Below are positions 1-9,054 of a DNA stretch of 64,000 nucleotides, in pieces. The notes beneath the pieces were generated by a model that was not told the DNA's origin, ran no database searches, and saw nothing but the letters and a program-made list of their open reading frames with translations. The first letter of the stretch is position 1; every line of letters starts with the position of its first letter. The DNA is from JAAYTL01 sp031460505 (lineage in GTDB: Bacteria > Bacillota > Clostridia > Tissierellales > Tissierellaceae). The stretch is from NCBI GenBank assembly GCA_031460505.1, contig JAVKTT010000006.1:1-64000 (forward strand), in the 5' to 3' direction. The position numbers and the translations under genes were made by a program.

Positions 1-142
1 TCACTGAAATACATAGGTTCTATTAAGGTTGTCTTTTTTTAATTGTTCCTTATGTTTTTATTAAAATTTATCTCTTGACATATCACCAGATTGCTCTATT
101 TTTTATAATTCAATTATAGGTTTACAATATGGAGGAAATATG

Positions 143-169
143 AAGATAGAAGATTCTTCATCTTTTTTT
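143..169 (+). terminator. Terminator-like hairpin before the response regulator
   Basis: AAGAT (143-147) can pair with ATCTT (160-164) around the inner palindrome GAAGATTCTTC, followed by a run of seven T. It may end a gene lying left of the window. It also overlaps a possible 15-codon leader frame starting at 140 behind GGAGG, so an attenuator is not excluded. The stem is short and A/T-rich. Confidence 0.35.
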
Positions 170-230
170 CATAATTCTAGGCTATAATATGAGTAAGTAA
201 GGTATATATTATTTGAGGTGGTTAGTGAAT

Positions 231-923
231 ATGATTAATATATTAATTGTAGAAGATGAAAAAAATATATGTGAAGTAATTAAAGCTTATTTAGATAAAG
301 AAGGTTATAATGTTTTTACTGCTTATGATGGTGAAATGGCATTAGAATTATTTAATAATGAAGAAATTCATCTAATAATACTTGATCTTATGCTACCAAA
401 ACTATCTGGCAAAGAGGTTTGTACCTATATACGAGCAAAATCTGATGTCCCAATAATTATGCTTACTGCTAAAGTTGATGAGGATGATAAGATTGAAGGC
501 CTTTCCATTGGAGCTGACGATTATGTTACTAAGCCTTTTAGTCCAAGAGTGTTAGTAAGCAGAGTTAAGGCATTATTGAGAAGAAGTTATAGGGATTCCA
601 ATCCCCTTGCTGAGAAAATGATATTCAATAATGGAGACTTGGATATAGATATAGATAAAATGTTAGTATTAAAAAAGGGACAAAATGTCCACTTAACTAC
701 TAATGAATTTAAAGTATTAATGACACTTTTATCTAATCCTGGGCAAGTATTTTCTAGAGAACAGTTGATTCAATCCGCTTTCGGATATGAATATGATGGG
801 TTTGATAGAACAATAGATACTTATATTAAAAATATAAGGCAAAAAATAGAAGACAATGCTAAAAAGCCATCATATGTTATAACAGTATATGGTGTTGGAT
901 ATAAGTTTGGAGGGGTGTCATGA
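231..923 (+). CDS. OmpR/PhoB-family response regulator
   Basis: A DNA-binding response regulator of 230 residues. The receiver domain (about 1-115) has the acidic pocket E8-D9, phospho-acceptor D52 in ILDLMLP, T79 and K101. A winged-helix Trans_reg_C domain (about 130-228) contains the typical TTNEFKVL and YIKNIRQKIE segments. The ATG at 231 is chosen because GAGGTGG lies 9 bases before it; a TTG at 213 in the same frame has no ribosome site. The stop overlaps the ATG of the following kinase gene by 4 bases, so the two form a pair, and it probably controls the downstream FetAB-like exporter genes. Confidence 0.93.
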   Translation: MINILIVEDEKNICEVIKAYLDKEGYNVFTAYDGEMALELFNNEEIHLIILDLMLPKLSGKEVCTYIRAKSDVPIIMLTAKVDEDDKIEGLSIGADDYVTKPFSPRVLVSRVKALLRRSYRDSNPLAEKMIFNNGDLDIDIDKMLVLKKGQNVHLTTNEFKVLMTLLSNPGQVFSREQLIQSAFGYEYDGFDRTIDTYIKNIRQKIEDNAKKPSYVITVYGVGYKFGGVS

Positions 924-2311
924 CATTATCCAAAAAATTAATTATCAGTTTTATTTTTACAATAATAATTTCTATTTCGATTACTAGTTTTATGTCAAAT
1001 ACTATGATAAATAGGAAGTTTGACTCCTATTTAATTGAAGAGCAAAAAATAAAGTTTGAAAGAATTAGAAATGAGATTAACAATACTTTTATTGAAAAGG
1101 GTACCACAATATCAAATGAGGATTTAGCAGAATTTGCTGCTTCCGAAGGAATATATATAGAAATTAACGACGTCAATAATAAAATGCTTTGTCATTCAAA
1201 TAATAAAAATCTTCTCAATAGAGGTATGATGGGCATGGGCAATATGATGAGGCATCATATGATGATGAATCAAAATGGTAACTATGTAGAAAAGACTTTC
1301 AACCTATTAGATGGAGACAATATTATTGGTAACTTGGTTATTGGTTATATTGACAACTCACATTTGACAGAATCTGCACTAATCTTTAAAGATACGCTTT
1401 CAACTGCCTTTGTTATTTCTGGAATTATTGCTGTTATCGTAGGTCTTATTGTTTCGGTATTTATGTCTAAAAGCTTAACTAATCCATTAGTCCATATTAC
1501 AAGCACAGCTAATGAAATGCGTATTGGTAATTTAAGTTCTCGCTCAAATGTGCAAACAAACACTATTGAAGTAAAAGAACTTTCAAATTCTATAAATTTC
1601 CTTGCTGAAACTTTGGAAAAACAAGAGGGTTTAAGAAAAAGATATGCATCAGATATTGCACATGAACTTCGCACACCTTTAACAACATTAAAATCCTATC
1701 TAGAGGCTATTATTGATGATGTATGGGAACCTAGCGAAGAGCATCTTTCCATCTTAATGGAAGAGGTTAACAGATTGACTAAACTAGTAGAAGATTTAAG
1801 ATATACATTTGAATCCTCAGAAGCTCATCCTGTTTTAAACAAAACAAAAATTAATATTTCTCGAGAGTTAGAAAATATTATCTCCACTTTTAAACCTTTA
1901 TATCTCTATGAAAAATATTCTTTAGAATCGTCAATAGAAGAAGATGTTGAAGTTGTAATGGATAGTGATAAATTAAAACAAATTATAGTAAATTTACTTT
2001 CAAATGCAATGAGATATTTAAAAGATAATGGAAAAGTGATGGTTAGCTTAAGTAATGAAAACAATCTAGTAAAAATAACAGTTGAAGACAATGGAATTGG
2101 AATTAAAAAAGAGGACTTGCCTTATATATTTGAAAGATTTTACAGAGCTGATATATCTAGAAATAAAGAAACTGGTGGAACTGGGCTTGGTCTATCCATT
2201 ATTAAGAATTTAGTTGAAGCTCATGAAGGAAATATTTATGTTGAAAGTGAATTTGGTAAAGGAACTAAATTTATTGTTGAGTTGCCAAGAGGGAGTTTTA
2301 TATTTGACTAA
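920..2311 (+). CDS. Sensor histidine kinase with Met/His-rich outer loop
   Basis: A membrane histidine kinase of 463 residues and partner of the preceding regulator. Order: TM1 (about 6-28), extracytoplasmic region (about 30-160), TM2 (about 163-181), HAMP (about 182-235), the dimerisation helix with phospho-acceptor H248 in HELRTPL, then an HATPase domain with the N box (NLLSNAMRYL), DNGIG and GGTGLGLS. The outer region carries an unusual segment at residues 101-120 with eight Met and two His (RGMMGMGNMM followed by RHHMMM). Such sequences bind Cu(I)/Ag(I) or other soft metals in known proteins; a metal-sensing role here is inference. It starts at an ATG overlapping the previous stop and is followed by an ABC exporter pair. 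Confidence 0.92.
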   Translation: MTLSKKLIISFIFTIIISISITSFMSNTMINRKFDSYLIEEQKIKFERIRNEINNTFIEKGTTISNEDLAEFAASEGIYIEINDVNNKMLCHSNNKNLLNRGMMGMGNMMRHHMMMNQNGNYVEKTFNLLDGDNIIGNLVIGYIDNSHLTESALIFKDTLSTAFVISGIIAVIVGLIVSVFMSKSLTNPLVHITSTANEMRIGNLSSRSNVQTNTIEVKELSNSINFLAETLEKQEGLRKRYASDIAHELRTPLTTLKSYLEAIIDDVWEPSEEHLSILMEEVNRLTKLVEDLRYTFESSEAHPVLNKTKINISRELENIISTFKPLYLYEKYSLESSIEEDVEVVMDSDKLKQIIVNLLSNAMRYLKDNGKVMVSLSNENNLVKITVEDNGIGIKKEDLPYIFERFYRADISRNKETGGTGLGLSIIKNLVEAHEGNIYVESEFGKGTKFIVELPRGSFIFD

Positions 2312-2374
2312 TTATTCATTTTTGAGTTATGCTAATTATAGTGTGATTATATTATAAGAATTGGAGTGAGAATC

Positions 2375-3031
2375 TTGTCATCTCTAGAATTTCAAAATGT
2401 ATCCTATATTAAAGACAATACAGCAATCTTAAAGGATATAACAATATCCATTAATCAAGGAGATTATGTTTCAGTTATAGGTCCTTCAGGTAGTGGTAAA
2501 AGCACATTTCTTAAACTTATATGCAATTTAATTAATCCATCAGAAGGAGTAATCTTATATAAAAATAAATCTATTATGGAATATGATCCTATAGAATTTC
2601 GTAAAAATGTTGCATATTGTTTTCAAACTCCGTATCTTTTTGGTGATACAGTTATGGATAATATAACTTTTCCATATGAAATAAGAGATAGTGAGGTTGA
2701 TTTAGAACGAGTAGAAGAGCTATTTGCACTATTCAATCTCGATAAAGATTATTTATATAAGAAAGTAATAAACCTATCCGGAGGAGAAAAACAAAGGATT
2801 GCACTCATTAGGTCATTGTTATTTAAACCTGAGGTTCTACTTTTAGATGAAGTAACTTCAGCTCTCGATGCTGATAATGCTGAAATAGTAGAAAATATAA
2901 TGAATCACTTAAGCCAATTAGGTACAACTATTATTTGGATTACTCATAACATGGAACAGAGTAAAAGAAATGCCAATAAGTTATTGACTATAGAAGCTGG
3001 TAAAATCAAAACTATGGAGGTGTTAAAATGA
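2375..3031 (+). CDS. fetA: FetA/YbbL-like ABC transporter ATPase
   Basis: The ATP-binding subunit of a FetAB-type exporter; in E. coli FetAB is linked to iron export and peroxide resistance. Walker A GPSGSGKS (36-43), signature LSGGE (134-138) and Walker B LLLDEVTSALD (about 155-165) are all present. I choose the TTG at 2375, with GGAG 8 bases upstream; a GTG at 2366 overlaps that ribosome site. The stop overlaps the start of the permease gene by 4 bases. Family assignment rests mainly on the paired UPF0014 permease; the exported substrate cannot be read from the sequence. Confidence 0.85.
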   Translation: MSSLEFQNVSYIKDNTAILKDITISINQGDYVSVIGPSGSGKSTFLKLICNLINPSEGVILYKNKSIMEYDPIEFRKNVAYCFQTPYLFGDTVMDNITFPYEIRDSEVDLERVEELFALFNLDKDYLYKKVINLSGGEKQRIALIRSLLFKPEVLLLDEVTSALDADNAEIVENIMNHLSQLGTTIIWITHNMEQSKRNANKLLTIEAGKIKTMEVLK

Positions 3032-3792
3032 ATAATACAGCTAACTTAATGAACACTTCTTCACTATTGATTTCTTCATCTTTAGTTTTGATTTCATTAT
3101 TGTTCTCATACTTTCAAAAGTTGAAATTAGAAAAAGAAATTATAGTTAGTATTATTAGGGCAATTGTACAATTAGTCGCCGTAGGATACTTACTTAACTA
3201 CATCTTTGGCCTTAAAAGTCCTATATTTACAACTTTGTTACTACTTCTGATGACATTTAATGCAAGTTATAACGCTGCTAAAAGAGGTAAACACATTAAA
3301 CATGGATTGAGTATATCATTTATATCAATAGCTATAGGCTCATTTACTACACTTTCTATTTTAGTTTTCTCTGGTGCTATTAAATATGAGCCTTATCAAA
3401 TTATTCCTATAAGTGGTATGATAATAAGTAATGCAATGATAGCTTTAGGCCTATGTTATAGGCAATTAAGCTCTAATTTTAAAGATAAAAGAGATGAAGT
3501 GGAAACAAAGCTTTCCCTTGGCGCAGACATCCTTCCCTCTTCAAGAGAATTAATCAGGGATTCTATAAAAACTGGAATGGTCCCAACTATTGACTCAGCT
3601 AAGACTCTGGGTATTGTATCTCTGCCAGGTATGATGACGGGACTTATACTTGCAGGTACTCCACCAGTTGAAGCTATTAAATATCAAATAATGGTGACTT
3701 TTATGCTTTTATCCACCACATCTATAGCATCATTTATTGCCTGCTATTTATCCTATCGAGGATTCTTCAATGAAAGAAAACAATTAGTATAA
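3028..3792 (+). CDS. fetB: FetB/YbbM-like ABC permease (UPF0014)
   Basis: A membrane permease of 254 residues in the UPF0014/FetB family with about seven hydrophobic segments. The middle of the protein holds family features such as ISGMIISNAMIALGL and the LSLGA segment, and near 200 the LPGMMTGLILAG stretch. It partners the preceding ATPase (ATGA overlap; GGAGG at 3016-3020). With the two-component genes just upstream it forms a likely regulator-exporter unit for a metal. A strong hairpin follows the stop. Confidence 0.88.
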   Translation: MNNTANLMNTSSLLISSSLVLISLLFSYFQKLKLEKEIIVSIIRAIVQLVAVGYLLNYIFGLKSPIFTTLLLLLMTFNASYNAAKRGKHIKHGLSISFISIAIGSFTTLSILVFSGAIKYEPYQIIPISGMIISNAMIALGLCYRQLSSNFKDKRDEVETKLSLGADILPSSRELIRDSIKTGMVPTIDSAKTLGIVSLPGMMTGLILAGTPPVEAIKYQIMVTFMLLSTTSIASFIACYLSYRGFFNERKQLV

Positions 3793-3845
3793 AATTTGGT
3801 CAGACTTGAATGCAAAATAATTCAAGCCTGACCAATTTTATTTTT
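3791..3845. terminator. Bidirectional terminator
   Basis: TTGGTCAGACTTGAA (3796-3810) pairs with TTCAAGCCTGACCAA (3821-3835) with one mismatch. It is flanked by A on the left and T on the right, so it can end both the fetB transcript and the converging amidohydrolase operon. Confidence 0.85.
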
Positions 3846-3854
3846 AAATCTCAT

Positions 3855-5291
3855 TTAGTATTTTCCTACTGGTGGTTTTACTGATTCTGGTAATGGACAT
3901 TCATACTTTCCACAATTTTGTTTTAATACTTCTTCCTTTGCTTCTTGTATCACATCTGGCCTTCTAACAGTTCTAATTGCTGATAGCGCCATTGCCTTTG
4001 CCGCTGTTAACATTCCTTTGTAACCAATGCTACTATTTGACTGTCCTGTTGTTTGCCAAGTATGACCTACATTTCCTATACATTGAGTTGCTATATGGAA
4101 ATTTAAGGTTGGAACAGTATAGCACACATCTCCTACATCTGTTGAACCGCTGGTATAGGTTTTGTTTCTATAATCATATGGATGAACCTCATCATCTAAA
4201 GGTTTTTCTAATTTTTCTTCTAGTCTTTCTACACCATAAATATCGACTATAGTATTTTTTACGCTTTCTAGGGTTTCTTCATTGTAAGTATTAAGATACT
4301 GCTTTGCAAGAATATAGTCTTCTTCATCCCACTTAGGTGATCCAACATCTCTTAAGGCTTCATCAGCTATTGGAGCCAGCTTACTATTAGTAATATAATC
4401 AGAAAATGCCATGGTGATTTCATAATCCACACTTGTTTCAGTCATCATAGCTGCTCCCTCTGCTACTTTCACTACCCTTTGGAACAATTTCTTTAGATCC
4501 TTAACTTTAGGAGATCTAACCTCATATTTTACTTTCGCATAATCCTGAACAACATTTGGGGCTACCCCTCCAGAATTTGAGTATGCATAATGTATTCTTT
4601 CCTGATCATACATATGCTCCCTTAAGTAGTTACATCCTACACTCATAAGTTCTGCTGCATCTAAAGCACTTCTACCAAGCCATGGTGAACCTCCAGCATG
4701 TGAAGAAATCCCTTTAAAAGTAAAATTTGCACCCATTATGGAGACACTTCTATTAGATTGTACTTCATTTTTAGTTGCTGGATGCCATGTATATACAAAG
4801 TCCACTCCATCAAAGACTCCAGCACGAGCCATAAACTGCTTGGAACCTGCACCTTCTTCTGCTGCACACCCAAAATACATTACTGTTCCAGGTAAATTGT
4901 TAGCAACTAAATACTCTTTACAAGCTATTGCTGCAGCAAGTGATCCTACTCCAAGTAGATTGTGTCCACATCCATGACCAGGAGCATTTTCTATAATTGG
5001 CTTCTTTTCAGCTAGAGATGCCTCCTGACTTAAGGTATCTAATGCATCATACTCACCTAAGAAGCCAAATACTGGACCTTCTTTGCCAAAGGTGGCTGTA
5101 AAGTTAGTAGGGATATCTGCTACCCCTTCAACTATATCAAATCCTTCATCTTTTAGAACCTTGATAAGCAGGTTTGCAGATTTAACCTCATTGTATGGTA
5201 GCTCTGCAAAGTTCCAAATATTAGAAGAAATATCTATGAAAAATTGTCTTCTATCCTCAATAAATTTATCTATAAATTCTAAATCAAACAT
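3855..5291 (-). CDS. M20-family amidohydrolase (AbgB-like)
   Basis: A cytoplasmic M20 metallo-amidohydrolase of 478 residues, close in pattern to p-aminobenzoyl-glutamate hydrolase subunit B and related N-acyl amino-acid hydrolases. Visible metal-site motifs are APGHGCGHN (about 104-111) and AAEEGAGS (about 143-150), with a late Gly-rich TSGSTDVGDV segment. The start is set at the inner ATG because GGAGG sits directly before it; the ATG 12 bases upstream overlaps that site. It is the last gene of an ABC-transporter operon headed by a T-box, so its job is probably to release a free amino acid from an imported amide or dipeptide. The exact substrate is unknown. Confidence 0.85.
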   Translation of the reverse strand: MFDLEFIDKFIEDRRQFFIDISSNIWNFAELPYNEVKSANLLIKVLKDEGFDIVEGVADIPTNFTATFGKEGPVFGFLGEYDALDTLSQEASLAEKKPIIENAPGHGCGHNLLGVGSLAAAIACKEYLVANNLPGTVMYFGCAAEEGAGSKQFMARAGVFDGVDFVYTWHPATKNEVQSNRSVSIMGANFTFKGISSHAGGSPWLGRSALDAAELMSVGCNYLREHMYDQERIHYAYSNSGGVAPNVVQDYAKVKYEVRSPKVKDLKKLFQRVVKVAEGAAMMTETSVDYEITMAFSDYITNSKLAPIADEALRDVGSPKWDEEDYILAKQYLNTYNEETLESVKNTIVDIYGVERLEEKLEKPLDDEVHPYDYRNKTYTSGSTDVGDVCYTVPTLNFHIATQCIGNVGHTWQTTGQSNSSIGYKGMLTAAKAMALSAIRTVRRPDVIQEAKEEVLKQNCGKYECPLPESVKPPVGKY

Positions 5292-5312
5292 ATTAACCTC
5301 CATTTACACTTA

Positions 5313-6050
5313 CTATAATACTTTGCTTAAAAATTCAATAGTTCTTGGATTCTTAGGGTAGTTAAAAATTTCATCAGGCGTACCTTGTTCTTGGATAATT
5401 CCATCTGCCATAAAGAGTACTCTATCGCTTACTTCCTTAGCAAATGCCATCTCATGCGTTACTATGATTATAGTAATTCCTGTATTTACTAGTTCTTTTA
5501 TTACTTCTAAAACTTCTTTTACCATTTCAGGATCCAGAGCACTTGTAGGCTCATCAAATAGTAAAATATCAGGCTCCATTGCCATAGCTCTAATAATAGC
5601 TAATCTCTGCTTTTGTCCTCCTGATAACTTGGTAGGGTATTCATTTCTTTTATCAGCCAATCCGACTCTTTCTAATAGGCCCATAGCCATTTTTTCAGCT
5701 TCATCTTTAGGCATCTTTTTCTCAAGAATAGGTGCAAGAGTAATATTATCCATGACTGTTAAATGTGGAAACACATTAAATAATTGAAATACCATCCCGA
5801 TTCTCTGTCTATATCTTGCAACATTTATTTTCTTATCCGTTAGATTAACTTCATTGAAATATACACTACCTGAAGTAGGAACTTCTAAAAGGTTCAAGCA
5901 TCTTAAAAATGTACTCTTTCCACTTCCAGAGGGACCAATAATAGAAACTACTTCACCTTCATATATGGTTTCATTTATATTTTTGAGTACCTCTAAATCC
6001 CCAAAGGATTTGTACAGGTTTTCAACTCTTATTATTTCCTTATTATTCAT
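5313..6050 (-). CDS. Polar amino-acid ABC transporter ATPase (GlnQ/HisP type)
   Basis: The ATP-binding subunit of a PAAT-family importer, 245 residues. Walker A GPSGSGKS (39-46), Q-loop region GMVFQLFNVFPHLTV, signature LSGGQKQR and Walker B ILLFDEPTSALDPE are present. I choose the ATG at 6050, which overlaps the permease stop by 8 bases; GGAG lies 11 bases upstream inside the permease gene. It is translated with the permease and binding protein under the T-box leader. Amino-acid specificity is inferred from the T-box, not from this subunit. Confidence 0.92.
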   Translation of the reverse strand: MNNKEIIRVENLYKSFGDLEVLKNINETIYEGEVVSIIGPSGSGKSTFLRCLNLLEVPTSGSVYFNEVNLTDKKINVARYRQRIGMVFQLFNVFPHLTVMDNITLAPILEKKMPKDEAEKMAMGLLERVGLADKRNEYPTKLSGGQKQRLAIIRAMAMEPDILLFDEPTSALDPEMVKEVLEVIKELVNTGITIIIVTHEMAFAKEVSDRVLFMADGIIQEQGTPDEIFNYPKNPRTIEFLSKVL

Positions 6051-6705
6051 TTGCCTGTAATCTCCTTTCAAAAATGCTCAATCCTTTACTAAGTACTGAA
6101 GTAACGGCTAAGTATATAATTCCAACTATAACAAGAGAAGGAACTGCTAGAAATGTGGCTGACTGAACAGTCTTATATGAAGTCATCAACTCTTGTACAA
6201 AGAAAACAGAAGCCAAGGAGGTCTGCTTTACCATAGATATATACTCATTTCCTAGAGCCGGAAGTATATTTTTAATAGCCTGTGGAAGTACTATTTTCTT
6301 AAAGGTGTTTGTACTTGTCATTCCTAGACTCTTTGCAGCCTCAATCTGTCCTTTATCAACAGCTTGTATACCTGCTCTTATTACTTCAGCTACATAGGAA
6401 CTTGCATTAACAATTAATGCGATAATTATACAAGCAGTGTCTGATAGCTGAAATGGTAATACTTTAGGTAGTACTAACCAAAAGAAATAAAGTTGAAGTA
6501 AAATAGGAGTCCCTCTTAAGACCCCGATGTAGACACTGGTTAACCAGTCTAGAACTTTAATCTTAGATAATTTCATAATTGCTATTATAGTCCCAACAAG
6601 AGTTGCTACAAATACTGTTAGTGCTGAAAGCCATAAGGTACCCAATAGACCATTTATATATACATAATCATATTTCTGCCAAAGTTTTATTATAGTTTCA
6701 ATCAT
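6043..6705 (-). CDS. Polar amino-acid ABC transporter permease
   Basis: A membrane subunit of 220 residues of the HisM/GlnP type. The conserved cytoplasmic EAA loop is visible as QIEAAKSLGM with the following IVLPQAIKNILP, and the N-terminal GLLGTLWLSALTVFVATLVG segment is typical of this family. GGACGGAG precedes the ATG. It sits between the binding-protein gene and the ATPase gene in the same transcription unit. Confidence 0.92.
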   Translation of the reverse strand: MIETIIKLWQKYDYVYINGLLGTLWLSALTVFVATLVGTIIAIMKLSKIKVLDWLTSVYIGVLRGTPILLQLYFFWLVLPKVLPFQLSDTACIIIALIVNASSYVAEVIRAGIQAVDKGQIEAAKSLGMTSTNTFKKIVLPQAIKNILPALGNEYISMVKQTSLASVFFVQELMTSYKTVQSATFLAVPSLVIVGIIYLAVTSVLSKGLSIFERRLQANE

Positions 6706-6742
6706 TTTATCTCCGTCCTTCAGTTTATTGGGTATCTTAATG

Positions 6743-7624
6743 CTATAGTCCTAGACTTCTTGCATATTCGGTATACTCTTGATACCACTCTTCGTAGATA
6801 CCACTTTCTAATACTTCGTCTATTATTTCATTTATCTTTGCAGTAAGCTCATCTTCTCCCTTAGTAATACCTATCCTAGTGCCCTGAGTGCTCTTATCTA
6901 CCACGAACTCAAACTCATCAATTACCATCAATCCTGCATCTGGATTTGCATCTATATATAGTTGAGCCATACTTTTAGCTACAGCAGCAACATCTGCTTT
7001 GCCCTCTTGAACCATTAGGAATCCATCTGTAGTTGCTGATACTCTTTTAAATTCTTTATATTGAGGTACTTGATCATTAACAAACATTTCTTGTAAAGAG
7101 CCACTTTGAGCAACTATTGTTTTATCTGCAATATCTTCAGGAGTTTTTATTACATCTTTATCTTCTTCTCTTATTAGTAAACCATATCCAGGGCTATTCT
7201 CTGAGAAATAGTATCCTTTAGACATATTTATTGCTTCTGCTCTTGCAGGAGTATAGCCTAATGCAGATATTGCTAAATCATATTTTCCTTCTGTAATACT
7301 GCTTAGTACTGCTGAGAATTCAAGTGGAATAATCTTCAACTCAACGCCTAAACTTTCAGCTATGTACTTTGCTAATTCTACGTCAGATCCTACTATTTGT
7401 TCATCACCTTTTTTACTTGGATCGATAAATTCATTTGGTGCAAAATATGGTTCCATTACAACTTCTATATATCCACGTTTTAAAATAGCATCTAACCTAT
7501 TTTTCGCGTCACTCGCCTCTACATTTTTTGAACTACAACCAGTCATGAAACCAGCCACAAGTCCCAACATCATTACTACTATAAATAATTTTTTAATTTT
7601 CTTTTTTTCAAATATTTTTTTCAT
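6743..7624 (-). CDS. Amino-acid ABC transporter binding lipoprotein
   Basis: An extracellular solute-binding protein of 293 residues (SBP_bac_3 family). A signal peptide with a basic start, a hydrophobic core and a lipobox ending MTGC (C30 lipidated) precedes the two-lobed binding domain, with typical GSDVELAKYIAE and KYDLAISALGYTPAR segments. I use the inner ATG with AGGAGGGG; upstream codons lie in the leader RNA. It is the first gene behind the T-box, so charged-tRNA level probably sets its expression. If the specifier is CAC, as I read it, histidine is the likely ligand. Confidence 0.9.
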   Translation of the reverse strand: MKKIFEKKKIKKLFIVVMMLGLVAGFMTGCSSKNVEASDAKNRLDAILKRGYIEVVMEPYFAPNEFIDPSKKGDEQIVGSDVELAKYIAESLGVELKIIPLEFSAVLSSITEGKYDLAISALGYTPARAEAINMSKGYYFSENSPGYGLLIREEDKDVIKTPEDIADKTIVAQSGSLQEMFVNDQVPQYKEFKRVSATTDGFLMVQEGKADVAAVAKSMAQLYIDANPDAGLMVIDEFEFVVDKSTQGTRIGITKGEDELTAKINEIIDEVLESGIYEEWYQEYTEYARSLGL

Positions 7625-7656
7625 TTTTACCCCTCCTAATTGTTGTTTCACAATAT

Positions 7657-7937
7657 AAAAAACTCCCATCCTCTGACTATGCCAGAGGACGAGAGTAATA
7701 CTCACGTGGTCCCACCTCAATTTATTGATACCTTACGGTACCAACCTCTTCAGGTACTATCATACCCTAACACTATAACGGGTGCTCCCGAACAAGACTA
7801 CTTTTAAATATTTCGCCTTATTACTCAGAGATGTGTTCAACATCCATTGTTTATGCATTTTCACCATATATGCACTCTCTACAAAACAACTAAAAGTTTA
7901 CTCTTCCTCTTCATCGCTTTATCATACTAAAACTATA
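7657..7937 (-). promoter_or_regulatory. T-box riboswitch leader, probable His (CAC) specifier
   Basis: Reading down the minus strand: a Stem I 5' side with GCGATGAAGAGG and an AGTA-containing loop, then GAA-CAC-A before TCTCTGAG on the 3' side. The conserved T-box AGGTGGGACCACG lies at 7717-7705, followed by a 13-bp terminator stem (7663-7695) ending in six T. AGAGG can pair with TCTCT, which places CAC (7835-7833) in the specifier position followed by the usual purine. ACA would be the next reading but is followed by T. Uncharged tRNA-His should favour read-through into the transporter genes. Confidence 0.88.
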
Positions 7938-7943
7938 TTTAAT

Positions 7944-7972
7944 ACTATAACACTTATTTTATACTTTGTAAA
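7944..7972 (-). promoter_or_regulatory. Sigma-A promoter of the T-box operon
   Basis: TTTACA (7972-7967), a 17-base spacer and TATAGT (7949-7944) lie just ahead of the T-box Stem I, giving a start near 7937. Confidence 0.75.
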
Positions 7973-8007
7973 TACTTTTTTTGAAAAATTATTCTATATA
8001 GTTTAAA

Positions 8008-8202
8008 TTAAGCGCGAACCTTGCTTTCAAACTTTCCAACATGACTACCATCACAATATGGTTTGTCTTTTGCTAAACCACATCTACAAAGATGAAATTC
8101 ATCAGCTGTTTTCATTACATTCCCATCTCCATCTAATAAATCTGCTTCACCTATTACTACTAATGGAGCATCGTCAAGTACTTGGATTTTCATTTTTGAC
8201 AT
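8008..8202 (-). CDS. CDGSH iron-sulfur domain protein
   Basis: A 64-residue protein with one CDGSH (mitoNEET-type) [2Fe-2S] domain. The cluster ligands are visible as C39, C41, C50 and H54 in CRC...YCDGSH. It has no membrane anchor. AGGAGG lies 7 bases before the ATG. Bacterial members are small redox or Fe-S transfer proteins; the specific partner is unknown. It stands alone between the T-box leader and a DUF4256 gene. Confidence 0.92.
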   Translation of the reverse strand: MSKMKIQVLDDAPLVVIGEADLLDGDGNVMKTADEFHLCRCGLAKDKPYCDGSHVGKFESKVRA

Positions 8203-8350
8203 AAACTAACCTCCTAATATTTTTATTTATTGACTAGATTTAGTTTATGTTAAAAATTTTATCTTATACAATAATGGTTCTTTTATACTATTAAATAGAC
8301 TTTAGCTAATCAATTTTAGTTTTAGCTATATGATTTGGATGTGTCTTAAC

Positions 8351-8917
8351 CTAGACCCTTATAGATCCACGGAAACCCCTTGCTGAATAGTATGATTCTG
8401 CTCCGTTGTGATACACGAAGACTGTATCGTAGCGACGATCACAAAATAGAGCACCACCAAGTTTTCTAATACTATCAGGTGTTTTAACCCAGCTTGATGT
8501 TTTAGTATCAAAATTACCAAGTTCTTGCAACTCCCTATATTGTTCTTCAGTTAAGATCTCTATACCCATGTCAGTAGCCATATCAATTGCATTATTTTGT
8601 GGTTTGTTTTTCTTCCTTGACTCTAATGCTTCTTGATCATAACAGACACCTCTACGTCCTATAGGACTTTCTTGTGAGCAATCATAGAATATGAATTGAC
8701 TGGTATTTTCGTCATATCTGATTACATCTGGTTCGCCACCAGTAGCTTCCATTTCATAAAGTGACCATAAAATTTCTGTATTGGTTTCAAGCTTAGCTAG
8801 TACTTCTCCCCATTCAAGATCTTCATGATGTTGCATATTTTCTTCAAAACGTTTTTCCAATATATCGAGTATTTCTTTACTTTGATCAGGTGACAACTTC
8901 CTTCTATCATTATTCAA
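8351..8917 (-). CDS. DUF4256 family protein
   Basis: A 188-residue soluble protein recognised from the C-terminal block LGGALFCDRRYDTVFVYHNG followed by ESYYSARGFRG, typical of DUF4256. The function of the family is not known. It starts with TTG at 8917 behind GGAGG (7 bases); no ATG in frame has a better site. Transcribed alone; the short gap to the CDGSH gene shows no clear terminator. Confidence 0.8.
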   Translation of the reverse strand: MNNDRRKLSPDQSKEILDILEKRFEENMQHHEDLEWGEVLAKLETNTEILWSLYEMEATGGEPDVIRYDENTSQFIFYDCSQESPIGRRGVCYDQEALESRKKNKPQNNAIDMATDMGIEILTEEQYRELQELGNFDTKTSSWVKTPDSIRKLGGALFCDRRYDTVFVYHNGAESYYSARGFRGSIRV

Positions 8918-9054
8918 ACTACTACCTCCTCATTAGTATTTAACAACTAATCAATAATTTAAATTTTTACTTTTCAACTAACTTATACCCCACGACTAGA
9001 TACTATATCTTATTCTTATTATTGACTCTTATATCTTATTCTAAAAGCTAATTG

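Noticed and set aside
75..109. TTGACA and TATAAT as promoter for the response regulator
   Set aside because: The two boxes are 23 bases apart, too far for a sigma-A promoter.
7831..7836. Thr (ACA) or Ile (ATC) as T-box specifier
   Set aside because: Both would be followed by T and would disturb the AGAGG/TCTCT helix; CAC followed by A fits better. Not fully excluded.
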